64,000 bases of DNA from Streptomyces sp. HSG2 (lineage in GTDB: Bacteria > Actinomycetota > Actinomycetes > Streptomycetales > Streptomycetaceae): assembly GCF_016598575.1 (NCBI RefSeq), contig NZ_CP066801.1:2914001-2978000 (forward strand), written 5' to 3'. Below, one piece after another: positions 25,378 through 36,051 of this stretch. The position numbers and the translations under genes are program-made. How positions within the stretch are numbered: position 1 is the first letter of the stretch; every line of letters begins with the position of its first letter. The notes under the pieces are model-generated. The model saw only the letters and a list, made by a program, of their open reading frames with translations, was not told the origin of the DNA and ran no database searches.

Positions 25378-26346
25378 ATGAGCGACGGATACGCGGTGCT
25401 TGCGGAGAAACTGGAGAAGCGGTACGGGAAGAAGCGTGCCTTGGACGGTCTCTCGCTCGCCGTCCGTGAAGGCACGGTCCACGGCCTGCTCGGGCCGAAC
25501 GGCGCCGGGAAGACCACCGCCGTGCGCGTTCTGTCCACACTGCTCCGGCCCGACGGCGGGCGCGCACGGGTCGCCGGGCTGGACATCCTCGGGAGTCCAC
25601 GCGCGGTGCGGGCCCGGATCGGCCTGACAGGGCAATACGCTTCGGTGGACGAGGTCCTGACCGGCCGACAGAACCTGGAGTTGTTCGGCCGTCTCTTCCA
25701 TCTGGGCGCCAAACGGGCCCGGCTGCGCGCCGCCGAGCTGTTGGCCGGGTTCGACCTGACCGACGCGGCCGACCAAGGCGTCGCGGAATACAGCGGCGGT
25801 ATGCGGCGCCGGCTGGACCTGGCTGCGTCCATGATTCTCGCTCCGGCCGTCCTCTTCCTCGACGAGCCGACGACGGGACTGGACCCACGCGGCCGGGGCG
25901 AGGTCTGGGCCTCCGTGCGCGCGCTGGTGGCGGAGGGAACCACCGTCCTGCTCACCACCCAGTACCTGGAGGAGGCCGACCGGCTTGCCTCCCGGATCAC
26001 CGTCGTCGACCGGGGCCGGGCCATCGCCGACGACACCCCGGACGGGCTGAAGGACCGGATCGGCGGGGACCGGGTCGAGGTGACTCTCGCCGACCGGGCC
26101 GACATCCCGAGGACGGTCCGGGTCCTGGCCCGCGTCTCGCACGGGGAGCCAGAGGTCGACGAGGCGGGCTCGCGGGTCCACGCATCCGTCCCGGAGCGTG
26201 TCGCGGCCCTGACCTACGCCGCCCGGACCCTGCAGGACGACGGCGTCCGGGTCGAGGACATCGGGCTGCGCAGGCCCAGCCTCGACGACGTCTTCCTGCG
26301 CCTGACGGGAACTCGCGACGGGGCACCGAGGGAGGCCGTGGCATGA
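25378..26346 (+). CDS. ABC exporter ATP-binding subunit, DrrA-type
   Basis: This 322-residue ATPase starts at ATG 25378, five bases after GAAGGAGG. It has Walker [13 protein letters not shown]-loop in [19 protein letters not shown], signature [15 protein letters not shown], Walker [17 protein letters not shown], and switch His region [15 protein letters not shown] (QY in place of the more usual H). The C-terminal DrrA extension includes [15 protein letters not shown]. It overlaps the permease start by 4 bp (ATGA). With the next gene it forms an antibiotic-type efflux pump, probably derepressed when the TetR binds drug. Confidence 0.93.
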   Translation: MSDGYAVLAEKLEKRYGKKRALDGLSLAVREGTVHGLLGPNGAGKTTAVRVLSTLLRPDGGRARVAGLDILGSPRAVRARIGLTGQYASVDEVLTGRQNLELFGRLFHLGAKRARLRAAELLAGFDLTDAADQGVAEYSGGMRRRLDLAASMILAPAVLFLDEPTTGLDPRGRGEVWASVRALVAEGTTVLLTTQYLEEADRLASRITVVDRGRAIADDTPDGLKDRIGGDRVEVTLADRADIPRTVRVLARVSHGEPEVDEAGSRVHASVPERVAALTYAARTLQDDGVRVEDIGLRRPSLDDVFLRLTGTRDGAPREAVA

Positions 26347-27161
26347 GCATCGTGGACCTGACCGGCTCGGCCCGCCGACGGCGACTCTACTGGCTGTTGT
26401 CCGACTGCGGAAACGTGGTCCTGAGAGGGCTGCTGCACTACCGGCGGCAGCCCGCCGGCATCGCCTGGCAACTGGGGTTCCCCCTGCTCTCCGTCCTGCT
26501 GTACTCCCAGGTGTTCGGCGAGGCGATGAAGGTGCCCGGAGGGGGTGACTACCTCGCCTACCTCATGCCCGGCATGTTCGTGATGACCATGACCCTGGGC
26601 TTCGTCAACACCGCCACTCTTGTGGTGCACGACGCCACCAAGGGTGTTGTCGACCGGTTCCGTTCCATGCCTATGGCCTCCTCCGCGGTGGTAGCCGGAC
26701 GTTGCGGGACCGATCTGTTGGTCGCCGCCGCGGAGCTGGGCGTCATGATGTCGACCGCGGTGGCCATGGGCTGGCGTCCGCAGCTCGGGTGGGGTTTCGT
26801 CGCCGGGGTCGTGCTGTTGCTCTGGCTGCGGTTCTCGCTCGTCTGGCTCGGGATCTGGATCGGGCTGGCGCTGCCCAACCCGGAGGCCGCGGGCGGGTTG
26901 TTCGCCCTGACGTTCCCGGTGACGATGATCTCCGGCATCTTCGTCTCTCCCCAACTGATGCCGGGGTGGCTGGCGGTGCCCGCGGCCTGGAACCCGGTCT
27001 CCTCCACCGCCTTGGCCACCCGGGACCTGTTCGGCTCCCCTGTCGCGGGCGACGTCTGGGTGGAACGGCACGCGCTGCTGATGTCCGGGGTCTGGCCCCT
27101 GGTCCTCACCGCGATCTTCCTGCCCTTGGCGGTTCGCCGCTTCCGGGGGCTGAGCCGTTAG
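26343..27161 (+). CDS. ABC-2 type permease, DrrB-type
   Basis: This 272-residue membrane subunit has about six helices, [19 protein letters not shown] (the DrrB/ABC-2 signature) and [20 protein letters not shown] near the C-terminus. The start overlaps the ATPase stop (ATGA), so translation is coupled. It pairs with the preceding ATPase as a one-direction exporter. The gene converges on LtrA with 14 bp between the stops. Confidence 0.92.
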   Translation: MSIVDLTGSARRRRLYWLLSDCGNVVLRGLLHYRRQPAGIAWQLGFPLLSVLLYSQVFGEAMKVPGGGDYLAYLMPGMFVMTMTLGFVNTATLVVHDATKGVVDRFRSMPMASSAVVAGRCGTDLLVAAAELGVMMSTAVAMGWRPQLGWGFVAGVVLLLWLRFSLVWLGIWIGLALPNPEAAGGLFALTFPVTMISGIFVSPQLMPGWLAVPAAWNPVSSTALATRDLFGSPVAGDVWVERHALLMSGVWPLVLTAIFLPLAVRRFRGLSR

Positions 27162-27175
27162 GCCTGTCCGCCGGG

Positions 27176-28339
27176 TCAGAGACTCCCGGCGGCGCGTCGG
27201 CGGGCGGTCGTGACGCGGGCGTAGAGGAGGTGGGCGACGGCCTCCGCCGTGAGGAGCAGGACGACGAGCCAGGGCGCGAGGTGCTCGCCGAAGAGGGCGA
27301 CGAGCAGCGGCAGTGCCACCCCCGGGACGGCCCAGGCGGCCACCCGCCCGATCGTGGCCCCGAAGCGCAACGCGATGCACGCGTGGGCCGCGTGGTAGAG
27401 GGCCAGCGACCCGCCGAGGGCGACGAGCGCGCCGGTCGGCAGGTGCGGGTGGCCCGCCTCGTCGACCGCCGTGGCCAGCCCGGCCGAGAGGGAGATGATC
27501 GCCGCCGTGACGAAGAAGTGCAGGAAGCCCGCGACGTCGCGACTGAGGGGGTAGGTCAGGCGTTCGTGCGCGGTACCGAGGAGCAGCTCGATGGAGGCGG
27601 CGCCGAAGTCGAAGTAGGACCACCAGAGCGCGGCCAACAGGACGAAGCCGAGCAGGGCCACCACGCCGGCCTCGGCCGTCCACACGTGGTCCGTCGAGGT
27701 GATCAGTGCGAGCACCGACTCGCCGAGCACGAGGATGACGAAGAGTCCGACCCGCTCCACCAGGTACCCGGTGTGCAGGCGACGCGGGAGGCCGCGCCCC
27801 GTACCCGACAGCAACAGGGCGAGTTCGGCCGCGATCAGCACGGCCCACATCACGTGCCGCCACGGGGTGGGGACCAGGGCGGAGAGGGCCCAGAGCAGGC
27901 CGGAGCCGAGGCAGTAGGTCACCGGACGCCACACGGCCACGCGCTCCTTGCCGGGCAGCCGCGTCGCCGGCCACCACAGACCGAGGAGCACCAGGCGCGT
28001 CCCCGCGTATCCGAGCGCGTACACGGCGCCCCGGTCACCGCTCGCCTCGGGCACGGCGGCGGCCATCATCGCGAGGAAGACCATCGCGCTCAGCACCAGG
28101 AGGCGCCGGCGCGCGGTGTCGTCGGCGAAGAGGTTCACCGAGACCGTGATGTTGACCCAGAGCCACCAGGGCGGGAAGTAGAGGCCGAGGAAGACGGCGA
28201 ACTCCGCCAGGCTCGGATCGCCGTGCAGCCCGTGCGACAACTGGGAGGCCAGGCCCACGAAGACCAGGTCGAAGAAGAGCTCCAACCAGGCCGCGTGGCG
28301 CGCCTTGTGGGTGTTCTCCTTCGCGGACGTCACCGACAT
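27176..28339 (-). CDS. LtrA-family low-temperature-requirement membrane protein
   Basis: This 387-residue polytopic protein starts at ATG 28339 (MSVTSAKENTHKARHAAWLE). The family signature is LELFFDLVFVGLASQLSHGL in the first helix. Further helices include FVILVLGESVLALITSTD and LLAALWWSYFDFGAASIELL, close to the LtrA consensus GEr.l.i...w..YFD. Eleven or so hydrophobic segments fit the family. LtrA was named for cold growth in Listeria; the biochemical role is unknown. Longer upstream reading frame is non-coding shadow. Confidence 0.88.
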   Translation of the reverse strand: MSVTSAKENTHKARHAAWLELFFDLVFVGLASQLSHGLHGDPSLAEFAVFLGLYFPPWWLWVNITVSVNLFADDTARRRLLVLSAMVFLAMMAAAVPEASGDRGAVYALGYAGTRLVLLGLWWPATRLPGKERVAVWRPVTYCLGSGLLWALSALVPTPWRHVMWAVLIAAELALLLSGTGRGLPRRLHTGYLVERVGLFVILVLGESVLALITSTDHVWTAEAGVVALLGFVLLAALWWSYFDFGAASIELLLGTAHERLTYPLSRDVAGFLHFFVTAAIISLSAGLATAVDEAGHPHLPTGALVALGGSLALYHAAHACIALRFGATIGRVAAWAVPGVALPLLVALFGEHLAPWLVVLLLTAEAVAHLLYARVTTARRRAAGSL

Positions 28340-28665
28340 TCCCGACTCCCGTCGCACTGGGGACAAGCCACCCCATGAGATCACGGGCGTGTCCTTCCGC
28401 CGGGGCCGACCGCCGTGAGGGCGGAGGCCGAGCCTTCGCGCGGTCGCTCCTCCCCGCGCCGGGCGGTCCGGCAGGGTGCCGCCCCGCTCCGAGGTCGGCG
28501 GGAGCGAGCCGGTACAGGGAACGTTCATCGTTCGTTGAGGACCGCCCCGTTGAATCACCGATGTGGACGGCGGCCGGCCCCGGGCGCCCTGGGCCGGCCG
28601 CCGTCCGCGGCATCGAAGGAGTCCGGCGCGCGGACCGCGCACGGACGGAGGAAGAGGAACAGAGC
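28340..28665. other. 326-bp divergent region with strong hairpin
   Basis: This region separates LtrA and the 134-residue gene. Near 28518 it has the GAACGTTC palindrome followed by CATCGTTCGTTGA. Most of the rest is GC-rich filler. The notable element is a perfect 16-bp stem at 28565-28606, described separately. Confidence 0.5.
28565..28606 (+). repeat. Perfect 16-bp hairpin in leader of the 134-residue gene
   Basis: GGACGGCGGCCGGCCC (28565-28580) and its exact complement (28591-28606) flank a 10-base loop, 60 bp upstream of ATG 28666. If transcribed this forms a very stable stem and could be an attenuator or a processing site. It could also be a remnant terminator of minus-strand transcription. 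Confidence 0.75.
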
Positions 28666-29070
28666 ATGCCGACGAAGAGCATCGTCAACTTCACCACCGA
28701 CCGGCAGGCGGCGGCCGAGACCTACGTTCTCAACAGCATCGGTCACGACAAGCTGCGGGAGCCCAGCGCCAAGCAGGCGCTCAACGACGCCTTCTCCGGG
28801 CGGGGCAAGGCGTCCGCCACGATGACCGTCGACGGCAGGGCCGGCGTCCGGGTCAAGCACGCCAGCTCCGGCTCCAAGGACAAGAACAACAGCGTCACGG
28901 TGTTCTTCCACACCGACGAGGACGCCAACGGCCTGGTCACCAAGGTCTACCTGCTCGCCGTCGGTGGCCACAAGACGGACTCGACCTACGCCCTCGACAA
29001 GAAGTTCGGCCAGGACGACTTCCCGTTCAAGGCGGACTCGACCGTCAACGTGGACGGCAGCCAGGCCTGA
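28666..29070 (+). CDS. Unrecognised 134-residue cytoplasmic protein
   Basis: ATG 28666 follows GGAGGAAGAGGAAC. The product is small, polar and lysine-rich for this genome (MPTKSIVNFTTDRQAAAETY, KVKHASSG-like, SKDKNNSVTVFFHTDEDANG, KKFGQDDFPFKADSTV). No signal peptide, membrane helix, Cys or catalytic motif is visible; alternating hydrophobic and polar residues suggest a beta-rich fold. The composition (Lys, Asn, Asp) and use of AAC/AAG codons look like a highly expressed gene. It is monocistronic, with a hairpin leader and a terminator. I do not recognise the family and assign no function. Confidence 0.75.
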   Translation: MPTKSIVNFTTDRQAAAETYVLNSIGHDKLREPSAKQALNDAFSGRGKASATMTVDGRAGVRVKHASSGSKDKNNSVTVFFHTDEDANGLVTKVYLLAVGGHKTDSTYALDKKFGQDDFPFKADSTVNVDGSQA

Positions 29071-29089
29071 CCGCCCCACCCGCCGCTCT

Positions 29090-29118
29090 CCGGGGGCCGA
29101 CGAGGTCTCGGCCCCCGG
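29090..29118 (+). terminator. Hairpin terminator between convergent genes
   Basis: The stem CCGGGGGCCGA (29090-29100) pairs perfectly with 29108-29118, with a 7-base loop. It is 20 bp after the 134-residue gene and 57 bp before the serC stop. Confidence 0.7.
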
Positions 29119-29174
29119 GAGGGCGCGGATCTCGCCCCTCGGCGGGGGAGGGGCATCCCGGGGGAGAAGGGGCG

Positions 29175-30302
<1,128 letters not shown>

Positions 30303-30417
30303 CTAGTCCTTCCGGGAAGCCCGGGCGCGACAGCGTCCGTCGGCTGAGACGCGCCGTCGAGGGCGGGTCTCCGGGACTCCGGCGGGCCCGGGAGAGGCGG
30401 GGCGGGAGGCGGATCTC

Positions 30418-30460
30418 CGCGCGGGGGGCGAGCCGCGACGTGCGGTGCGCCCCCCGCGCG
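30418..30460. repeat. Perfect 13-bp hairpin upstream of serC
   Basis: CGCGCGGGGGGCG (30418-30430) and its complement (30448-30460) flank a 17-base loop. Immediately after lies the 16-bp palindrome GACGTCCGCGGACGTC (30465-30480). These lie between serC and the ABC-F gene, and could be serC control elements or part of the ABC-F terminator. Confidence 0.6.
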
Positions 30461-30511
30461 CGTCGACGTCCGCGGACGTCCGCGAACCGCCGGTGCGACG
30501 GCGTACTCCAT

Positions 30512-30539
30512 ACCGGGGCCGGTTCGGGCCGGCCCCGGT
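30512..30539 (-). terminator. Hairpin terminator of the ABC-F gene
   Basis: The 11-bp perfect stem ACCGGGGCCGG (30512-30522) pairs with 30529-30539 around a 6-base loop. It is within 10 bases of the end of the minus-strand ABC-F gene. Confidence 0.7.
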
Positions 30540-30547
30540 TCCCGGGC

Positions 30548-32197
<1,650 letters not shown>

Positions 32198-32460
32198 GGG
32201 ACCTCGCTGTCGTTCGATGTGAACAGGGGCAACGCGTGCGAGGCACCGAGCGGGCGACCATGGGGAACGTCCCGGTCCGACGATCCGACGGTCCTGCGGG
32301 ACCGCGAGGAGGAGAGTTCGACGGGGGACGGCTCGAACGCCGAGGTCGCACACGATGCGCCGACACGGCCGCGCGCTCGGGAGCGCGGGCGGCACGACAC
32401 GGCGGTGCCTCATGACCTCAGACGAGCAACGTCCTACTCCGATCGACGACGACAGGACCG
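32198..32460 (-). promoter_or_regulatory. Long structured 5' leader of the ABC-F gene
   Basis: With the promoter at 32467-32495, the predicted transcript carries about 263 leader bases. It holds three hairpins: CGCGCTC/GAGCGCG (32372-32387), GTTCGA/TCGAAC (32316-32338) and CGGTCC/GGACCG with loop TGCG (32289-32304). An ATG at 32413 opens MRHRRVVPPALPSARP, in frame with the ABC-F gene and without a stop. A separate frame (32194-32400) overlaps the ABC-F start by ATGA. A leader peptide-attenuator arrangement is plausible but not proven. Confidence 0.5.
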
Positions 32461-32466
32461 CCATCG

Positions 32467-32495
32467 AGGCTAGGAGGGCGTGGGGACGGTGTCAA
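32467..32495 (-). promoter_or_regulatory. Consensus sigma-HrdB promoter of the ABC-F gene
   Basis: On the minus strand TTGACA (32495-32490) and TAGCCT (32472-32467) are separated by exactly 17 bases. This is the best vegetative promoter match in the window and puts the transcript start near 32460. The remainder of the gap, up to the EamA start at 32686, holds no gene. Confidence 0.8.
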
Positions 32496-32685
32496 AGACT
32501 TTTGGGAGGGGGCGGCCCCCAGGCGAGGGCACCTCCCGCCTGGGAAGGCGCGCCCGGTCGGCGAGGGCGGAGGACCGCGTCGGCGGGCGGGGACGACCCG
32601 CTTTCGCGCCCCTCCCATGGGCCATTATCGTGGACTGGTCCGTACAGTCGGATGAACGGATCTTCGCGACGCCCGAAAGGCCCCC

Positions 32686-33681
32686 GTGAGCACCTCCAGC
32701 CCCCCACCCGGGCCCGCCGCCCCCACACCCCCCGTGGCCGCCGCCTCCCCCGTGCCGACGGTGGAGCACCCCACACCCGGTGCGCCGGCCGAAGATCCGT
32801 CGCCGAGGGCGACCGCCGGTCGGTTCGGTTCGCTCGGGCCGGTCGGACTGGTTCTCGCCGGCGGCGTGTCGGTGCAGTTCGGCGCGGCTCTCGCGGTGGG
32901 CCTCATGCCCAGGGCCGGCGCGCTCGGTGTCGTCACGCTGCGGCTGACGGTCGCCGCCGTCGTCCTGATGCTGATCTGTCGTCCTCGGGTGCGGGGTCAC
33001 TCACGAGCCGACTGGGGGACGGTCGTCGTCTTCGGTGTCACCCTCGCCGGCATGAACGGCCTCTTCTACCAGGCCGTCGAGCGCATCCCCCTCGGTCTGG
33101 CGGTCACCCTGGAGGTGCTCGGCCCGCTCGCGCTCTCCGTCCTCGCCTCCCGCCGCCTCGTCAACCTGGTCTGGGCCGGTCTGGCGCTGGCCGGGGTGTT
33201 CCTCCTTGGCGGCGGCGACCTGGGTGGCCTGGACCCGGCCGGCGCGGCCTTCGCGCTGGGAGCGGGCGCGATGTGGGCCGGGTACATCGTCTTCAGCGCC
33301 CGCACCGGACGCCGGTTCCCCCAGGCGGACGGACTGGCCCTGGCCATGGCCGTGGGGGCCCTGCTGTTCCTGCCGCTGGGGGTGGCCGAGGCCGGCGCCA
33401 AGCTCCTCGATCCGGTGACGATCGCCCTCGGCGCCGCCGTCGCCCTGCTGTCCTCGGTGCTGCCGTACACGCTGGAACTGCTGGCGCTGCGTCGGCTGCC
33501 CGCCCCCACCTTCGCGGTCATGATGAGCCTGGAGCCGGCCATCGCCGCGGCGGCGGGCTTCCTCGTCCTGGACCAGGTCCTGACCGCCGCGCAGTCCGCC
33601 GCCATCGCGCTGGTCGTCGTGGCCAGCATGGGTGCGGTGCGGACGCAGGCGGCGCTCCGCCGCGGCGAGCGAAGGGCGTGA
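32686..33681 (+). CDS. EamA-family (DMT) transporter
   Basis: This 331-residue protein starts at GTG 32686 after GAAAGG. A Pro-rich cytoplasmic leader of about 45 residues precedes ten helices in two EamA halves. Landmarks are FGAALAVGLMPRAGALGVVT, VTLEVLGPLALSVLASRRLV in the first half and SSVLPYTLELLALRRLPAPT with MMSLEPAIAAAAGFLVLDQV in the second, the typical EamA/RhtA C-terminal signature. The predicted role is export of amino acids or metabolites. It is monocistronic, with a terminator after it. Confidence 0.92.
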   Translation: MSTSSPPPGPAAPTPPVAAASPVPTVEHPTPGAPAEDPSPRATAGRFGSLGPVGLVLAGGVSVQFGAALAVGLMPRAGALGVVTLRLTVAAVVLMLICRPRVRGHSRADWGTVVVFGVTLAGMNGLFYQAVERIPLGLAVTLEVLGPLALSVLASRRLVNLVWAGLALAGVFLLGGGDLGGLDPAGAAFALGAGAMWAGYIVFSARTGRRFPQADGLALAMAVGALLFLPLGVAEAGAKLLDPVTIALGAAVALLSSVLPYTLELLALRRLPAPTFAVMMSLEPAIAAAAGFLVLDQVLTAAQSAAIALVVVASMGAVRTQAALRRGERRA

Positions 33682-33736
33682 GCGGGGGAGGACCGGCCGC
33701 CGCCGGCCCCCGTGCGCGCCGCGCGCCTCGCGCGGC

Positions 33737-33765
33737 CACCGGGCGGACCCCCGCGCCGCCCGGTG
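33737..33765 (+). terminator. Hairpin terminator between EamA gene and serine hydrolase
   Basis: CACCGGGCGG (33737-33746) pairs perfectly with CCGCCCGGTG (33756-33765) around a 9-base loop, ending 2 bp before the stop of the convergent serine hydrolase gene. It can serve both genes. Confidence 0.7.
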
Positions 33766-33766
33766 C

Positions 33767-34948
33767 TCAGTCCTCGAAGGCGGGAAGGGCGAAGCGGGCG
33801 AGCAGGGGATAGCCGTCCTCCCGGGCGCTCTTGGCGGTCACCGAGTACACCACCGTCCGGGACAGGTCGCGGGTGGCTCCGACGACCGTGTGGCAACCGG
33901 GCCGGGAACCGGTCTTGCCCCAGACGACCCGGTCGCCGATCGTGTGCCGCTCCCAGGCCATGCCGTAGGTGGCGTCGGGGTCCCGGGGAAGGTCGGGCAC
34001 GGTCAGCATCTGGTCCACCAACTCCTCGGAGACCACCCGACCGCCGAACAGGGCCACGACGAACGTCTCCAGGTCGGCGGTGGTCGAGATCATGTCGCCC
34101 GCCGCCCAGCGGTCGGACATGTTCCACTCGGTGACGTCGGTGGTTCGCCCGTCGATGTCGGCGTAGGCGCGGTGGTGGGGGCCGTGGACGCGGGGGTCGG
34201 GGCCGGCCGGGAACCCGGTGTGCCGCATCCCGAGAGGGCGGAAGATCCGCGCCTCGGCCTCGTCCGCGTAGCTCTCTCCGGTGACCGCCTCGATGAGCAG
34301 GCCGAGCACGGTGTAGTGGATGTTCCTGTACTCCTGCCGCTCCCCCGGGGGGTGCTCCGGGCCCTTCGCGACGGCGGACGCCACCACTCGCTCCGGGGTG
34401 AGGGTCACGAACCGCGTCGCGTACGACTCCTCGGGCGTGGAGCCCAGGCCGTCTCCCGCCCGCAGGCCGCTGGTGTACGTGAGCAGGTGCCGCACGGTGG
34501 GCGGTTCGCCGAAGGACTCCGGCAGCAGCCGAGGGAGGTACCGGGTGATCGGCGCGTCGAGATCGATACGCCCCTCCTCGACCAGACTCAGCACGAGCGC
34601 CGCCGTGACGGTCTTCGTCGTCGATCCGGCCCGGAACCGGGCGTGCGAGAGCGCGGGGGCTCCGGTACGCCGATCCCGGACACCCGCGGTACCCCGCCAT
34701 TCGACGTCCCCGCCCACCCGGATCAGCGCCGCCGAGACGTCGTCGTCGGGCAACTCGGCCAGGGCCCGCCGCAACGCCTCGACGCCGGGGCCCGGATCGG
34801 TCGCTCCCGTCCACCGAGCCGCGCCGGTCGGCGAGGCGGACGGCGCCGAGCCCGCGCGGGCGCTCGCCGCGACGGCCGCCGGGCTCAGGAGTAAGGAGCC
34901 CAAGAGGGCGGAGAGGACGACGGTGCGGGTGAGAGTGCGCCTTCGCAT
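33767..34948 (-). CDS. Secreted serine hydrolase (class C beta-lactamase / DD-peptidase fold)
   Basis: This 393-residue exported enzyme starts at ATG 34948. The signal peptide (RRTLTRTVVLSALLG ... AAVAA) carries a TTA leucine codon at residue 19 (34892-34894), which in Streptomyces makes translation depend on the bldA tRNA. Active-site motifs are S-T-T-K at residues 109-112 (SxxK nucleophile), Y-R-N in the YxN position (EYRNIHYTVLG) and K-T-G in VWGKTGSRPG. Such S12 enzymes are D-Ala carboxypeptidases, D-esterases or D-peptidases. Three tiny peptide genes lie directly upstream on the same strand, raising the possibility that they are processed by or co-regulated with it. Confidence 0.88.
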   Translation of the reverse strand: MRRRTLTRTVVLSALLGSLLLSPAAVAASARAGSAPSASPTGAARWTGATDPGPGVEALRRALAELPDDDVSAALIRVGGDVEWRGTAGVRDRRTGAPALSHARFRAGSTTKTVTAALVLSLVEEGRIDLDAPITRYLPRLLPESFGEPPTVRHLLTYTSGLRAGDGLGSTPEESYATRFVTLTPERVVASAVAKGPEHPPGERQEYRNIHYTVLGLLIEAVTGESYADEAEARIFRPLGMRHTGFPAGPDPRVHGPHHRAYADIDGRTTDVTEWNMSDRWAAGDMISTTADLETFVVALFGGRVVSEELVDQMLTVPDLPRDPDATYGMAWERHTIGDRVVWGKTGSRPGCHTVVGATRDLSRTVVYSVTAKSAREDGYPLLARFALPAFED

Positions 34949-35060
34949 GGGTGCTGCCTTCGCTCGGGTGGCGGCGGATGCCGCGGACCCGTCCCATCCT
35001 GGTGGGCGAAGGCGAACCGACGATCCCACCCGGGCACGAGATCACCCCTGGCGTCGGCGG

Positions 35061-35111
35061 TCGGGGTGTCGGGGTTCGTGTCGGGTGGGTGTCGGGGTCG
35101 GGGTCGGGGTC
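35061..35111 (+). repeat. G-rich (GGGGTC)n tract, possible G-quadruplex
   Basis: Runs of four or five G separated by TC or TGTC occur repeatedly, including three perfect GGGGTC units at 35093-35110. It lies between the serine hydrolase start and peptide C, in the likely promoter of the hydrolase. Quadruplex formation is only a prediction. Confidence 0.5.
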
Positions 35112-35144
35112 GCCGAGGGTCGGCGCCCCCGGCGCGCCGGTGCG

Positions 35145-35339
35145 TCAGTCTCCTCCGGCCTGGATGGTGGCGGCGAGGACCACACCGCCGGCCACGCCGG
35201 TGGAGAACGCGATGGTCGTGGTGATGAAGGCGACGGTCACGGAAACCGGGAACCCGTACCTCCGGATGAATCCGGGTGTCTCCTCGCTCAGTTCGGTCTC
35301 GGCCTCGTGGATCACACGGGGGGTGGTCTCGGCACGCAT
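35145..35339 (-). CDS. Small hydrophobic peptide C (64 residues)
   Basis: ATG 35339 is preceded by CAAGGAGC at normal spacing. The first 27 residues are charged (MRAETTPRVIHEAETELSEE, then TPGFIRR), and the rest is a hydrophobic, Thr/Val/Ala/Gly-rich helix (VTVAFITTTIAFSTGVAGG and onward) ending AATIQAGGD. There is no cysteine, and no cleavable signal is obvious. The split between a polar leader and an apolar core resembles small secreted or bacteriocin-like peptides and also single-pass membrane proteins. It is the third gene, after peptides B and A, in a minus-strand row upstream of the serine hydrolase. I do not recognise the family. Confidence 0.65.
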   Translation of the reverse strand: MRAETTPRVIHEAETELSEETPGFIRRYGFPVSVTVAFITTTIAFSTGVAGGVVLAATIQAGGD

Positions 35340-35423
35340 GTTCGGATGCTCCTTGCGCGGATCGGGGATCGGGTGGCGACCCGACTTCTCGGTCTTGCCG
35401 GGGTGTTGCCGCTCGGTGCGCGG

Positions 35424-35603
35424 TCAGAGGGCCATGACGCCGTACCCCGCCCCCACGCCCGCTGCGAACGACACGACGTACGTGGCCGCCACGCCCGCGA
35501 ACGCCGGGGTGCCGACCACCAGGCCGGCCTCAGAGTCGACCTCTCCGATGTCGCTCTCCCGGAGCGGTTCCGTCGGCAGCTTCTCGATCGGCGGGTTGCG
35601 CAT
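35424..35603 (-). CDS. Small hydrophobic peptide A (59 residues), paralogue of B
   Basis: ATG 35603 follows AGAGGAAG. The N-terminal 27 residues are polar and acidic (MRNPPIEKLPTEPLRES, then DIGEVDSEAG); the core is apolar and glycine-zipper-like (VVGTPAFAGVAATYVV, then SFAAGVGAGYGVMAL). About half the positions are identical to peptide B without gaps: PIExLPTxPLxES, VVxTP, GxAAxYV, GVGxGYxxMA. It contains no cysteine. Its upstream DNA, including a PIE-leader promoter region, also matches that of B, so the two arose by tandem duplication. Function unknown; possibilities are a two-peptide bacteriocin, RiPP precursors or membrane effectors. Confidence 0.7.
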   Translation of the reverse strand: MRNPPIEKLPTEPLRESDIGEVDSEAGLVVGTPAFAGVAATYVVSFAAGVGAGYGVMAL

Positions 35604-35716
35604 CGTCTTCCTCTTCTGGTCTGGTCGAAATCGAACTTGGATACCAGGTTATGTGCCATGAAGTCCGTTGTATGTCGGTTGGTATGCCGAATCTCTTGAG
35701 GGGCGTCGGGGCCTCT

Positions 35717-35742
35717 CCCCCTCCCCCGATCGGGGGAGGGGG
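35717..35742. repeat. 26-bp perfect G/C palindrome (copy 1)
   Basis: The sequence is five C, T, five C, GATC, five G, A, five G: a perfect 26-bp palindrome centred on GATC. A shorter 16-bp version sits at the corresponding place upstream of peptide B (36349-36364). It is either a two-way terminator or a regulator site between the divergent peptide and SDR promoters. Confidence 0.85.
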
Positions 35743-35880
35743 CGCCTGTTCCCGCGTCGAGCGCCGGGGAGCGCGACGAGGCGGACGCGTGGCGGGGTGG
35801 GTGCGTCGCCGGTGGTCGTCCCGGCGCGCGCGGTCGGCGCGCTCGGCGCGCCACCCGGGGGACCCGCGTGCGTCGGGAGC

Positions 35881-36010
35881 GCTCACGGACCTCACCCGGT
35901 GATCGACGCCTCGTCGGGAATCGGCGAGGAGGCGGACGGTTCCCTCCCCGGCGTCCTCCTCGCGTGCCGGGGATCTGGCGTCGACGACGGGTGCGGGGCA
36001 TCGGACCTCT
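35881..36010 (+). pseudogene. Relic of a short-chain dehydrogenase 5' end
   Basis: The bases around 35898-35937 (GCCTCGTCGGGAATCGGC is 18 of 18 identical) align with the start of the SDR gene at 36559-36612, encoding a degraded NAD-binding motif (ASSGIGEE for ASSGIGKE). The start ATG position is TCA here and there is no continued reading frame; similarity fades after about 60-120 bases. It is a decayed SDR copy divergent from peptide A, mirroring the living pair at peptide B. The 3' boundary is approximate. Confidence 0.7.
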
Positions 36011-36051
36011 CGGCCCGCGCGCCTGGCGTGGGCCACGGGGTGGGGTCACGC

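Larger units (their letters stand above)
35604..36051. other. 448-bp gap holding promoter of peptide A and an SDR relic
   Basis: This region is a diverged copy of 36238-36620. It holds the promoter/IR of peptide A (CCGTTGTATGTCGG at 35665-35678), the long G/C palindrome (35717-35742), the shared run GAGGCGGACGCGTGG, and the remnant SDR start (about 35881-36010). No intact gene is present. Confidence 0.7.
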
